A stretch of 64,000 bases of DNA from Bhargavaea cecembensis DSE10 (GTDB taxonomy: Bacteria; Bacillota; Bacilli; Bacillales_A; Planococcaceae): assembly GCF_000348905.1 (NCBI RefSeq), contig NZ_AOFT01000005.1, positions 1 through 64,000 of the forward strand, written 5' to 3'. Both the position numbers and the translations under genes were made by a program. The notes below the pieces were generated by a model. That model was not told the origin of the DNA. It worked only from the letters and a program-made list of their open reading frames with translations, and searched no databases. Shown in pieces: positions 53,204 through 61,468 of this stretch (position 1 is its first letter; each line of letters opens with the position of its first letter).

Positions 53204-54154
53204 ATGCAGATACAATTTCTGGGGACGGGAGCGGGCATGCCGTCCAAGCAGCGGAACACAAGCGCGCTCGCACTGAAGCTTCTGGAGGAGCGGGGCAGCT
53301 TCTGGCTGTTTGACTGCGGCGAGGCCACGCAGCACCGGATGCTCCATACGACATTGAAACCGAGGAAACTGGAGAAAGTCTTTATCACGCATCTGCACGG
53401 GGACCATATCTTCGGACTTCCCGGCATGCTCGGTTCAAGAGGATTCCTCGGAGGATCCGGGCGGCTTGACCTGTACGGCCCCAAAGGGCTTCGGGAGTGG
53501 ATTGAAGTGACACTCCGGATCAGCCGCACACATCTCAACTATGAGCTGGCCGTCCATGAAGTGGATGAAGGGACGGTTTTTGAAGACGAGTCATTTATCG
53601 TCAGCGCGCTACCGCTTGATCACGTGGTGCCGTGCTTTGGCTACCGTGTCGAGCAAAAGCCGCTGCCGGGCAAACTCCTCATTGACCGGGCAAAAGAAGC
53701 AGGCGTGCCGAAGGGGCCGCTCTTACGCGAGCTGAAAGAAGGCAGGGACATCACGCTCCCGGACGGAACGGCCGTCAGAAGCCGGGATGTCACCGGGCCG
53801 CCGCAGCGCGGGTTCACTGTCACGATTTTGGGCGACACACGATTCACACCTAATGCCATCAAACTGGCGCAGGATGCAGATGTCGTGATCCACGAAGCGA
53901 CATTTGACCGGGGTTCAGCCCATCTGGCCGGGCCTTACGGGCACTCCACGATTGTGGACGCTGCAAAAACCGCCCATCTGGCGGGTGCCGGATCACTGAT
54001 CGCCAATCATATCAGCGCACGTTTCCTTCCCGAGGATGCGGAACACTTGGCAGCGGAGGCCGCAGAGGTGTTCACCCCTGTGGAGATCGCTGAAGATCTG
54101 GCGGAATATGAATGGAAAAACGGGAATCTGAGACGGCTCCATCCGTCCAATTAA
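53204..54154 (+). CDS. rnz: Ribonuclease Z
   Basis: A metallo-beta-lactamase fold RNase that trims 3' ends of CCA-less tRNA precursors. At 316 residues it has IQFLGTGAGMPSKQRNTSA, the zinc motif THLHGDH (H63, H65, D67, H68), GYRVEQKPLPGKLLIDRAKE and ANHISARF. ATG 53204 follows AGGCAGGG. A terminator begins in its stop codon. Confidence 0.95.
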   Translation: MQIQFLGTGAGMPSKQRNTSALALKLLEERGSFWLFDCGEATQHRMLHTTLKPRKLEKVFITHLHGDHIFGLPGMLGSRGFLGGSGRLDLYGPKGLREWIEVTLRISRTHLNYELAVHEVDEGTVFEDESFIVSALPLDHVVPCFGYRVEQKPLPGKLLIDRAKEAGVPKGPLLRELKEGRDITLPDGTAVRSRDVTGPPQRGFTVTILGDTRFTPNAIKLAQDADVVIHEATFDRGSAHLAGPYGHSTIVDAAKTAHLAGAGSLIANHISARFLPEDAEHLAAEAAEVFTPVEIAEDLAEYEWKNGNLRRLHPSN

Positions 54155-54193
54155 AAACACGGGCAACGGGGAAGACCCCTGCCCGTGTTTTTA
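54153..54193 (+). terminator. Terminator after rnz
   Basis: AAAAACACGGGCA at 54153-54165 pairs with TGCCCGTGTTTTT at 54180-54192, with further pairing inside. A second hairpin, GCGCCCA...TGGGCGC, follows at 54206-54240. Confidence 0.82.
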
Positions 54194-54363
54194 AAAAACG
54201 AAAAATGCGCCCAAATCCGATTGAACGGAATGGGCGCTTTATGGTATGGTTGTATGGATGCCATTATAAAATCGGTGAAACTAAACACTTATCCTATTCT
54301 AATTATAATTCGGCGTCGGTCAATAAGTCAAGCCTTTTATACCACTTTCCAGGGAGGTTTTCC

Positions 54364-56700
54364 ATGAACCCCGAACTCAGGCGCGAACAAAAACGTGTAG
54401 ACCTTGTAATGGGCCTCATTGCCAAGGAGATCGACCGGCTGAAAACAGAAACGGCGAGGCGGAAAGATGAAGTGATCCATATCCGGAGGCATTTCTGGGA
54501 TGAGGTGAAGGTGAATACCGACACATTCGATGACTATCTTGAGACCATTATCGGCCTTCGCCAGGAAGCCCAGGCGCTTTCCGTCAGCCAGGGGTCCCAC
54601 CGGCATGCGTACCGGCGCTTGTCGACGCTTCAGAGAATGGAGGAGTCTCCCTATTTCGGCCGGATTGACTTTACCGAGAACGGCGAATCTGTACCTGAAT
54701 CTTTCTATATCGGAATTTCATCTCTTACTGACTCGGCCGGGGAGGACTTCCTGGTGTACGACTGGAGGGCACCTGTTTCGAGTGTCTACTATGACTGCCA
54801 GCCGGGACCGGCAGAGTATGCGACCCCGGGCGGTGCCGTGCGCGGCACGCTGGATGGCAAGTGGCAGTATCTTATCCGCCATGGCATCCTTGAATCCATG
54901 TTTGATACAAGCCTCACCATCGGAGACGAAGTGCTCCAGGAAGTGCTCGGCAAACGGTCCGACAAACAGATGCACAACATTGTCGCGACGATTCAGCAGG
55001 ACCAGAACTGGATCATCCGGCACGACCGGGGAAGGCTGCTGATCGTCCATGGGGCCGCCGGAAGCGGAAAGACGTCGGCCGCCCTGCAGCGGATCGCTTA
55101 TCTGCTGTATAAGTACCGGGAATACCTGAATGCGGACCAGATCATCCTGTTTTCCCCGAACACGATGTTCAGCAGCTACGTGTCCAACGTTCTGCCGGAA
55201 CTCGGTGAAGAAAATATGCAGCAGGTTACTTTCCAGGAGTATCTGGAGCACCGGCTGGGCCATGAATACGAAGTTGAGAATTCCTTTGGTCAATTGGAAT
55301 CTGTTTTGAGCGCGGAAGATACCGGCACCAAACGATTAAGAGTGGAGAGCATCCGATTCAAGTCGTCCGTCCGTTTTATCGGGGCGATCAAATCGTACTG
55401 CCGTTCACTTGAATCATCGGGGATGTGTTTCAGGGATATTACTTTCAGAGGCCGGCCTATTGTCACGGCAGAACAGATGACGGAACAGTTCTACAGTCTG
55501 GACCCTGCACTCCGCCTGTACAATCGGCTCGAAAAACTGAAAGATTGGCTGCTGGGCGAATTAAGAGGTGTCCAGAAGGCCGAATGGAAAAAGCCTTGGG
55601 TCCAGGATGAAATCGAACTTCTCAGTGAAGACGCCTATCACAAGGCTCACCGGTATCTCGCCGGTAAACGGGGCTTTACGAATGAGGCAGTCGCCGACTA
55701 TGAAATGGAGCCGGAGGCCCTGGCAAAATTGATGGTTCACCAGAAGCTCAAACCCCTGCGCAGAAATGTCCGGGCCTATGAGTTTGTCGATTTCGGAGCG
55801 CTGTACGGACAACTGTTTCATGATCCTGCACAGATCGGAAAATGGGCGGAAGGGAAGACGCCGGCGGAATGGGAGGCCATCTGCCGGATGACGGCGGGGA
55901 TGCTTGAGGAAGGACGGCTCAGCCATGAGGATGCCACCCCGTTCCTGTTCTTAAAGGAACTGATCCTGGGCTTTCAGTCCAACAATACAATCAGGCATGT
56001 CGTCATCGACGAGGCGCAGGACTATTCACCGTTCCAGTTCGAATTTCTGAAGCACCTGTTCCCGGCTGCGAAGATGACGGTGCTGGGGGACTTTAATCAG
56101 GCGATTTATGCCCATGCCGAGGGACGGACGGACTTTGGCGCGCTCGCCGGACTATACGGACCTGATCAGACAGAGATGATCAACCTGACCCGAAGTTACC
56201 GGTCCACCAGGCCGATTATTGAATTTACACGGAAACTGATTCCCGGAGGGGCATCCATCATTCCTTTTGACCGTAACGGCGATCGGCCGTCACTGGAACA
56301 GGTCTCCGGCTATGAAGAGCTGCACAGCCGCATCGGCCGTAAAGTCGAGGACCTGCAGCGGCAGGGGCATCAGAGCATCGCCATCATCTGCCAGTCTGCC
56401 GGGGAGAGCCTGCATGCCTATGAATCCCTGTCCGGCATCGACGGGCTTAAACTCATCAAGAACGGAACAGGGGAATACGGGCAGGGAACGGTCGTCATTC
56501 CGTCCTACCTGTCCAAAGGCATCGAATTCGATGCGGTGGTCATCTATAATGCGTCACGGCACGTATACGGGGACGAAAGCGTGAGAAGGCTTTTCTACAC
56601 TGCATGCACGAGAGCCATGCATGCCCTGCAGCTGTACAGTGTGGGGGAGCCGAGCCCGTTTCTTGAGGAAGCGATACATGAAGGAGCCCTCGAGATCTGA
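54364..56700 (+). CDS. helD: HelD-type RNA polymerase recycling helicase-like ATPase
   Basis: A UvrD/Rep-like ATPase, 778 residues. The long N-terminal coiled arm (LRREQKRVDLVMGLIAKEID...) is typical of HelD rather than UvrD. Walker A reads GAAGSGKTS (K236), Walker B reads VVIDEAQDYS, and motifs GDFNQAIY, RSYRSTRPI and SKGIEFDAVV follow. HelD removes stalled RNA polymerase from DNA. ATG 54364 has AGGGAGG upstream, and TATAAT at 54304-54309 may be a -10 element with no clear -35. It lies between rnz and namA. Confidence 0.88.
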   Translation: MNPELRREQKRVDLVMGLIAKEIDRLKTETARRKDEVIHIRRHFWDEVKVNTDTFDDYLETIIGLRQEAQALSVSQGSHRHAYRRLSTLQRMEESPYFGRIDFTENGESVPESFYIGISSLTDSAGEDFLVYDWRAPVSSVYYDCQPGPAEYATPGGAVRGTLDGKWQYLIRHGILESMFDTSLTIGDEVLQEVLGKRSDKQMHNIVATIQQDQNWIIRHDRGRLLIVHGAAGSGKTSAALQRIAYLLYKYREYLNADQIILFSPNTMFSSYVSNVLPELGEENMQQVTFQEYLEHRLGHEYEVENSFGQLESVLSAEDTGTKRLRVESIRFKSSVRFIGAIKSYCRSLESSGMCFRDITFRGRPIVTAEQMTEQFYSLDPALRLYNRLEKLKDWLLGELRGVQKAEWKKPWVQDEIELLSEDAYHKAHRYLAGKRGFTNEAVADYEMEPEALAKLMVHQKLKPLRRNVRAYEFVDFGALYGQLFHDPAQIGKWAEGKTPAEWEAICRMTAGMLEEGRLSHEDATPFLFLKELILGFQSNNTIRHVVIDEAQDYSPFQFEFLKHLFPAAKMTVLGDFNQAIYAHAEGRTDFGALAGLYGPDQTEMINLTRSYRSTRPIIEFTRKLIPGGASIIPFDRNGDRPSLEQVSGYEELHSRIGRKVEDLQRQGHQSIAIICQSAGESLHAYESLSGIDGLKLIKNGTGEYGQGTVVIPSYLSKGIEFDAVVIYNASRHVYGDESVRRLFYTACTRAMHALQLYSVGEPSPFLEEAIHEGALEI

Positions 56701-56725
56701 CCGCAAAACGATTCAACTCCAAATT

Positions 56726-56768
56726 AAAAACGTGATCCCGCTAATTGCCGGGATCACGTTTTTTTGGC
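56726..56768. terminator. Bidirectional terminator between helD and namA
   Basis: A 15-base arm at 56726-56740 (AAAAACGTGATCCCG) pairs perfectly with 56749-56763, with A-rich and T-rich flanks on either side, so it serves both converging genes. Confidence 0.9.
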
Positions 56769-56807
56769 GGTTTGGCTATCTTCAGTCAAACCGGAATATG
56801 GTTTTTA

Positions 56808-57824
56808 TCAGTTCCAGCCGCGCTCATACTGGACCGGTGCCTGGATCTCGGCGCCGAGTTCCTTCGCGGCCCGCCTCGGCCAGTATGGGTCACGCAGCAG
56901 TTCCCGCCCGAGAAGGACGAGGTCCGCGCGTCCGTTCTGGACGATTTCCTCAGCATGCGCCGGTTCCTCGATCAGCCCGACCGCGCCGGTCATGACGTCC
57001 GAACCGTTCCGGACCGTCTCCGAGAACGGAACCTGGTAGCCCGGATATGGGCTGATCCGTGCCGGGACGACGGCGCCCGAGCTCACATCGATAAGGTCGA
57101 CACCCTGTTCCTTCATCCAGGCGGCCATCTGCACATAATCTTCCGGCGTCATGCCGCCGTCGGTGTAGTCGCTTGCGGAGATCCGGACGAAGAGGGGACC
57201 GTCCCACACTTCGCGAACCGCATCGATCGTCTCCCGTACGATGCGGTAGCGGTTTTCCGCGCTGCCGCCATAGCTGTCTGTCCGCCTGTTCGACAGCGGG
57301 GAAAGGAACTCATTCAGCAGGTAGCCGTGTGCGCCATGCAGCTCGATCACGTCAAAGCCCGCTTCCTTAGCCCGGACAGCCGCGTCGCGGAATGCCGAGA
57401 CGGTTTTCCGGATATCCTCTTCCGTCATTTCCTTGGGCGTCTTGTAGCGGTCGCTGAAAGCGATGGCAGAAGGGGCGAAAATATCCCCGTCCGTCTCTGA
57501 TTTCCGGCCTGCGTGTGCAAGCTGGATGCCCGCCGCAGCCCCGTGCTGCCTGATCAGGCTGGTGAGATGCTTCAGCCCTTCGACATGTCCATCCTCCCAG
57601 ATGCCGAGGTCTTGGTTCGAGATCCGGCCCTCCGGCTGTACCGCGGTCGCCTCGACGATGAGGAGCCCCGCTCCTCCGACGGCCCGCGACGGATAGTGGA
57701 CGAGGTGCCAGTCCTGTACTTTTCCGTCCTGTTCCGGACAGGAATACATGCACATCGGCGACATGACGATCCGGTTGCGGAGGGTCACGCCCCTGATTTC
57801 GATCGGTTCAAACAGCTTTGCCAA
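56808..57824 (-). CDS. namA: NADPH dehydrogenase NamA (old yellow enzyme)
   Basis: An FMN ene-reductase, 338 residues, like B. subtilis YqjM, which reduces activated alkenes and nitro compounds. Markers are MSPMCMYS with the redox-sensing cysteine, [39 protein letters not shown] and [15 protein letters not shown]. The C-terminus APVQYERGW matches the family. TTG 57824 gives MAKLFEPIE and has AAAGGGTG upstream; a GTG nine bases earlier is the alternative. It is followed on the reverse strand by a terminator. Confidence 0.95.
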   Translation of the reverse strand: MAKLFEPIEIRGVTLRNRIVMSPMCMYSCPEQDGKVQDWHLVHYPSRAVGGAGLLIVEATAVQPEGRISNQDLGIWEDGHVEGLKHLTSLIRQHGAAAGIQLAHAGRKSETDGDIFAPSAIAFSDRYKTPKEMTEEDIRKTVSAFRDAAVRAKEAGFDVIELHGAHGYLLNEFLSPLSNRRTDSYGGSAENRYRIVRETIDAVREVWDGPLFVRISASDYTDGGMTPEDYVQMAAWMKEQGVDLIDVSSGAVVPARISPYPGYQVPFSETVRNGSDVMTGAVGLIEEPAHAEEIVQNGRADLVLLGRELLRDPYWPRRAAKELGAEIQAPVQYERGWN

Positions 57825-57876
57825 AACAATCACCCTTTTCCGCTAGGATACCTCTCCATTCTATCAATCGGGCCGG

Positions 57877-58686
57877 TCACTGTCCGGTCGCAAGCTCGCG
57901 GGAGCGGTTTTCCGCCGCACGGATGCACGATGCGACCGCCTCATGGAATCCGGCTTCATCCAATGCTTTCAGGCCTGCAGCCGTCGTGCCGCCCGGGCTT
58001 GTCACATGTTCCCTGAGCTCTGCCGGCTCCGCTGTGCGCTGTTTCAGCATGGCGGCTGCCCCTTCCAGCACCTGGACGATGAGTTCGCGGGCATCCTGAC
58101 CGCAGAATCCCGCCGAAGCGGCCGCTTCCTCAAGCGCTTCGGCGAAATAATAGACGTAGGCCGGGCCGCTTCCCGCCAATGCGGTAATCAGATGGAGCTC
58201 ATCCTCCTCGACTTCTTTCACGAGGCCGATCGAGCCAAGCAGCGAGAGGATGTCTCGCCGGACGTTGTCGCCGACTTCGCCATTCATCGCGACCCCTGTG
58301 GCGGCAAGACCGATCGTGGCGGATGTGTTCGGCATGGAACGGGCGACCGGACGGCGGCCGAGTGTCTCTTCGAACAGGCTGATCGGGATGCCGGCCATGA
58401 CTGAAAGCACGGCAGCGGATGGGTTCAGCTGTACCGCGACCTCCTGCATCGCCTGGCGGGCGTCCTTCGGCTTGGTTGCAAAGACGGCCAGTTCCGCCTG
58501 TCCGATTTCCGGATCGCCGCTCGTGACCGGCCTGATGCCGTATTTGTTCCTGAGTTCTTCCAGACGGGCCCTGTCCGATTTGTTCATGACAAAAACGGAG
58601 GCCGGCTCCACCGCGCCGCTAGACGTAATTCCCGCGATGATCGCCTCCGCCATCGAACCGGCGCCGATAAATAGTACGTTTTTCAT
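57877..58686 (-). CDS. proC: Pyrroline-5-carboxylate reductase
   Basis: The last step of proline synthesis, NADPH-dependent. At 269 residues it shows VLFIGAGSMAEAIIAGITSS, the Rossmann start, PNTSATIGLAATGVAMNGEV and LAGSGPAYVYYFAEALEEAA. ATG 58686 has GGAGGAGATG upstream. A T-box leader immediately precedes it, so expression responds to uncharged tRNA-Pro. In B. subtilis the counterpart is proI. Confidence 0.95.
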   Translation of the reverse strand: MKNVLFIGAGSMAEAIIAGITSSGAVEPASVFVMNKSDRARLEELRNKYGIRPVTSGDPEIGQAELAVFATKPKDARQAMQEVAVQLNPSAAVLSVMAGIPISLFEETLGRRPVARSMPNTSATIGLAATGVAMNGEVGDNVRRDILSLLGSIGLVKEVEEDELHLITALAGSGPAYVYYFAEALEEAAASAGFCGQDARELIVQVLEGAAAMLKQRTAEPAELREHVTSPGGTTAAGLKALDEAGFHEAVASCIRAAENRSRELATGQ

Positions 58687-58975
58687 TTCCGATCATCTCC
58701 TCCGGCAAAAATAAAAATGCGTTTCCGTCCCTCCATGATGCCCATCATGAAAAGGACGAAAACGCATCGGTTTCCGCGGTACCACCTTTGTTCGCCGGAC
58801 TTGCCGGCGCAGCTCTTCTCCCTCTTTAACGCAGCGGGATACGGCCATGTTTCCATGGCGGCTCGGAAGCAGGTTCGGGGCGGGAGAGGGGATGCGGCTC
58901 TCAGCCGGTGACCGCATTTTCTGTGCGCCATCACCGCCCGTACTGGTCTTCGTCGGAGCGTCCGTTCATTTGATT
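58687..58975 (-). promoter_or_regulatory. T-box leader of proC
   Basis: On the reverse strand the T-box sequence AAAGGTGGTACCGCGGAAAC lies at 58789-58770, followed by a terminator stem (ATGCGTTTTCGTCC and GGACGGAAACGCAT, about 58767-58714) and TTTTTATTTTTG. Stem I has an AGTA-box (CCAGTA near 58945) and GGCTGAGAGCC. A CCT codon at 58873-58871 after GAA is a possible specifier for proline, which fits proC. The specifier call is by eye. Confidence 0.9.
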
Positions 58976-58981
58976 AGTGCG

Positions 58982-59011
58982 ATTATAGGCATGCTTGTCC
59001 GTCAAAGTCAA
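58982..59011 (-). promoter_or_regulatory. Promoter of the proC T-box leader
   Basis: On the reverse strand TTGACT at 59011-59006 and perfect TATAAT at 58987-58982 are 18 bases apart. The T-box RNA begins just downstream. Confidence 0.8.
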
Positions 59012-59014
59012 CAG

Positions 59015-59061
59015 GTGACGTCGTGCATGCGCTTGTGTAAAATGGATGAATGAGCATTCAT
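59015..59061 (+). promoter_or_regulatory. Candidate promoter and palindromic operator of yqjP
   Basis: GTGACG at 59015-59020 and TAAAAT at 59038-59043 are 17 bases apart. Immediately downstream ATGAATG (59046-59052) and CATTCAT (59055-59061) form a palindrome with a 2-base spacer, located just after the -10 and close to the start of transcription. Confidence 0.4.
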
Positions 59062-59078
59062 TTTCCGGAGGGGATCCG

Positions 59079-60026
59079 ATGACTATCCATAAAATCACGA
59101 TGCCGACGCCTTTTGCCGTCGGCGATGTCAATGCCTGGCTGATGGAGGGGGACGCGCTCACCCTGTTTGACGCCGGCACAAATACACCAGAGTCGGAAGA
59201 AGCGATGCTTTCCGGCCTGAAGCAGGCGGGCTTCCGGCCGGAGGAAATCGAGCAGGTGATCCTGACCCATCACCACCCGGACCATGCGGGCCTTGTCGGC
59301 CTGTTCGGAAACGCCCGTCTGCTTGGGCACCGGTACAACGAGCCGTGGCTCGTCCGGGACGAGGCGTTTTTCGAGTACCATGACCGCTTTTATCTGGAGT
59401 GCCTGAAAGAAGAGGGCGTTCCGGAGTCCTATCATCATTGGGTCCGGAAGATGAAGCGCCCGGTGGAATACATCGGGAAGCGGCCGCTTGACGGCATCCT
59501 GGAGGACGGTGAAGAGGTCCCGGGCCATCCGGGGTGGACGGTGATGGAGACGCTCGGCCATGCCCAGAGCCATCTTGCCTTTTTCAATGAACGGGACGGG
59601 GAGATGATCGGCGGCGACCTCATCCTAGGCATGATTTCATCCAATCCGCTGATCGAGCCGCCGCTGGACCCCGAGAAAGGACGTCCCCGGTCGCTCCTTC
59701 TATATAATGATTCCATGCGCCGCGTGTCGGAGCTGCCCGTCGAAGTGATCCATCCCGGCCACGGAGAGGATGTGCGCGGCATCCGGGAACTGGTCGAAAA
59801 GCGCCTCGGCCAGCAACAGGCACGTGCACATGCTGTTCTTGATATGCTCACGGACGGGCCGAAGACGATCTTCGAACTGACAAAATGGCTGTTCCCGCAA
59901 GCCTATGAACGGGAGCTCGGACTCACGCTTTCGGAGACGATCGGACAGACCGACTGGCTCGTCGCCGAAGGGCTGGCGGCGGAAACACGTGACGGGGACG
60001 GGGTGCTTTATTATGAACGGACCTAA
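59079..60026 (+). CDS. yqjP: Metallo-beta-lactamase fold hydrolase YqjP
   Basis: A 315-residue MBL-fold protein. The metal-binding motif is THHHPDHAG, with ETLGHAQSHLAFF, GDLILG and HPGHGEDVRGI as further ligand positions. A C-terminal winged-helix-like part (MLTDGPKTIFELTKWLF) occurs in the YqjP/LACTB2-like group. ATG 59079 has CGGAGGGG upstream. It overlaps the SDR gene by 14 bases. The substrate is unknown. Confidence 0.88.
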   Translation: MTIHKITMPTPFAVGDVNAWLMEGDALTLFDAGTNTPESEEAMLSGLKQAGFRPEEIEQVILTHHHPDHAGLVGLFGNARLLGHRYNEPWLVRDEAFFEYHDRFYLECLKEEGVPESYHHWVRKMKRPVEYIGKRPLDGILEDGEEVPGHPGWTVMETLGHAQSHLAFFNERDGEMIGGDLILGMISSNPLIEPPLDPEKGRPRSLLLYNDSMRRVSELPVEVIHPGHGEDVRGIRELVEKRLGQQQARAHAVLDMLTDGPKTIFELTKWLFPQAYERELGLTLSETIGQTDWLVAEGLAAETRDGDGVLYYERT

Positions 60027-60765
60027 GCGGGTGCTCGTCACCGGTGCGACCGGTGGCATCGGGCGCGCCATCGTCACCGCACTGCTCCGCGAAGGGCATC
60101 TGGTTCTCGCGACCGGGCGCAACCAGGGGATTCTTGACCAGATCTGCGCGGAAGGCGCGGGCACCGTCAGGGCGGACCTTTCGACCGCGGAGGGGCTGGA
60201 CCGGGTCGCGGAGGCCGCCGGCACACCGGATGTGTTCATCTCGGCCTCGGGCGTCGGGGCATTCCTGCATGCACACGAACTGTCGGATGCCTCGATCGAC
60301 CGCATGCTGGACGTGAATGCGGCCTCGCCGATGAAACTGCTCCGGCGGATCCTGCCGGGCATGATGGAACGGGGGAGCGGACAGATCATCTTCATCGCTT
60401 CCGCAGCAGGCAAGGTCTCAACGAAAAAGGCCTCGGTGTATGCGGCTTCCAAGGCTGCGCTTCTCGGATACGCGGACGCCCTCCGCCTCGAGATGGCGCC
60501 GTATGGCATCTCTGTCACGTCGGTCAACCCCGGTCCGGTCGACACCCCGTTCCTCGACATCGCCTCTCCGCTGTCAGGCTACAGGGAATCGATGGCCGGC
60601 TATCTGACACCGCCGGAGAAGGTCGCGGAGGCCGTCACCGGTGTGCTCGGGCGGCCGGTGCGCGATGTCGATCTGCCGTGGTACATGGCAGCCGCCTCGC
60701 GGATGCATGCCGTCGCGCCCGGCCTCACCGAGCGGCTCGGGCGAAATTTCTTTGAAAAGAAGTAG
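60013..60765 (+). CDS. yqjQ: Short-chain dehydrogenase/reductase YqjQ
   Basis: A 250-residue SDR. The dinucleotide motif VTGATGGIGRAI is at about residues 9-20, the NxG-type SASGVGAFLH follows, and the catalytic Ser-Tyr-Lys are in IASAAGKVSTKKASVYAASKA. ATG 60013 lies within the end of yqjP with no strong ribosome site, so translation is likely coupled. The substrate is unknown. The yqjP-yqjQ order is conserved with B. subtilis. Confidence 0.9.
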   Translation: MNGPKRVLVTGATGGIGRAIVTALLREGHLVLATGRNQGILDQICAEGAGTVRADLSTAEGLDRVAEAAGTPDVFISASGVGAFLHAHELSDASIDRMLDVNAASPMKLLRRILPGMMERGSGQIIFIASAAGKVSTKKASVYAASKAALLGYADALRLEMAPYGISVTSVNPGPVDTPFLDIASPLSGYRESMAGYLTPPEKVAEAVTGVLGRPVRDVDLPWYMAAASRMHAVAPGLTERLGRNFFEKK

Positions 60766-60869
60766 ATCGGAGAATTCCTCAACCGCCCTCCCCGCCGGAT
60801 GCATGGTGGGCAAATGCCTTTCCGCTTCTGCCCCCTGCGAATAGGATACGTGGGATGGGGGGATGACGA

Positions 60870-61265
60870 ATGACCAGAGATCATCAATGGCGTCATGATT
60901 GGGATTGGGATCACGAGGACCATGGACGGAACAGACATCGTGACCACGACCATGGCCGTCACCGGGATCACGACCGATGGCGGGACCATGATCATTGGAG
61001 GGACCACGACCGGGGCAGGGACAGACACCGGGACCACGACCGGTGGCGCCGCCATGACGATCATGATTGGCGCCGGTGGAGAAACCGGGGCCGCTGGAGC
61101 GGATTCGAAGAATCCTTGATCGGTTTTACCGGCAGCTTGATTGAGAACGCATTGTATCCGCAGTACCCTTACAGTGATTATTATTCATATCCGTACGCTT
61201 ATCCGTATCCATATCCCATGTACTCGGCGTATGACAACCAACCTTACGGGTACGGCTATTATTAA
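60870..61265 (+). CDS. His/Arg/Asp-rich low-complexity protein with a Tyr/Pro tail
   Basis: A 131-residue protein. Residues 1-75 are mostly His, Asp, Arg and Trp in RDHD-like repeats, and residues 76-93 read SGFEESLIGFTGSLIENALY. The last 38 are Tyr and Pro rich (YSYPYAYPYPYPM, YGYGYY). ATG 60870 has GGGGGGATG upstream. A terminator follows. I do not recognise it. It could be a surface, coat-like or metal-binding protein; an alternative frame is open across the repeat part only, so this frame is the more likely one. Confidence 0.6.
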   Translation: MTRDHQWRHDWDWDHEDHGRNRHRDHDHGRHRDHDRWRDHDHWRDHDRGRDRHRDHDRWRRHDDHDWRRWRNRGRWSGFEESLIGFTGSLIENALYPQYPYSDYYSYPYAYPYPYPMYSAYDNQPYGYGYY

Positions 61266-61330
61266 ATCTGAATAAGCCACGTGTTCAGGCATGAGGATTG
61301 CAATGCAATTGCAGCCGAAAAGAGATTGGG

Positions 61331-61360
61331 GAGCGGCCTTCGGGCGGCTCTTTTTGTTTT
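61331..61360 (+). terminator. Terminator before argG
   Basis: GAGCGGCC at 61331-61338 pairs with GGCGGCTC at 61343-61350 with one mismatch around a TTCG loop, followed by TTTTTGTTTT. Confidence 0.8.
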
Positions 61361-61384
61361 CTTTGAAATTGCATAAACATTTGC

Positions 61385-61455
61385 TTGCACTGATGTTTAT
61401 TACATGTTATGATTCTCTCATGAATAAAACATGTATATTATGAATAAACATACAC
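61385..61455 (+). promoter_or_regulatory. argG promoter with ARG-box-like operators
   Basis: TTGCAC at 61385-61390 and TATGAT at 61408-61413 are 17 bases apart. Downstream, CATGAATAAAACATGTAT at 61419-61436 matches the first 11 bases of the AhrC/ArgR ARG box consensus (CATGAATAAAAATTCAAG type), and TATGAATAAACATACAC around 61439-61455 is a second, related site. Both lie between the -10 and the start codon. argR is encoded in this same window. Confidence 0.72.
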
Positions 61456-61468
61456 GGAGGGATTCACT

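Noticed and set aside
60895-61119. Thr/Gly-rich alternative frame over the His/Arg/Asp-rich gene
   Set aside because: It has no ribosome site and ends at the repeat boundary; the other frame has a ribosome site and a plausible Tyr-rich tail.
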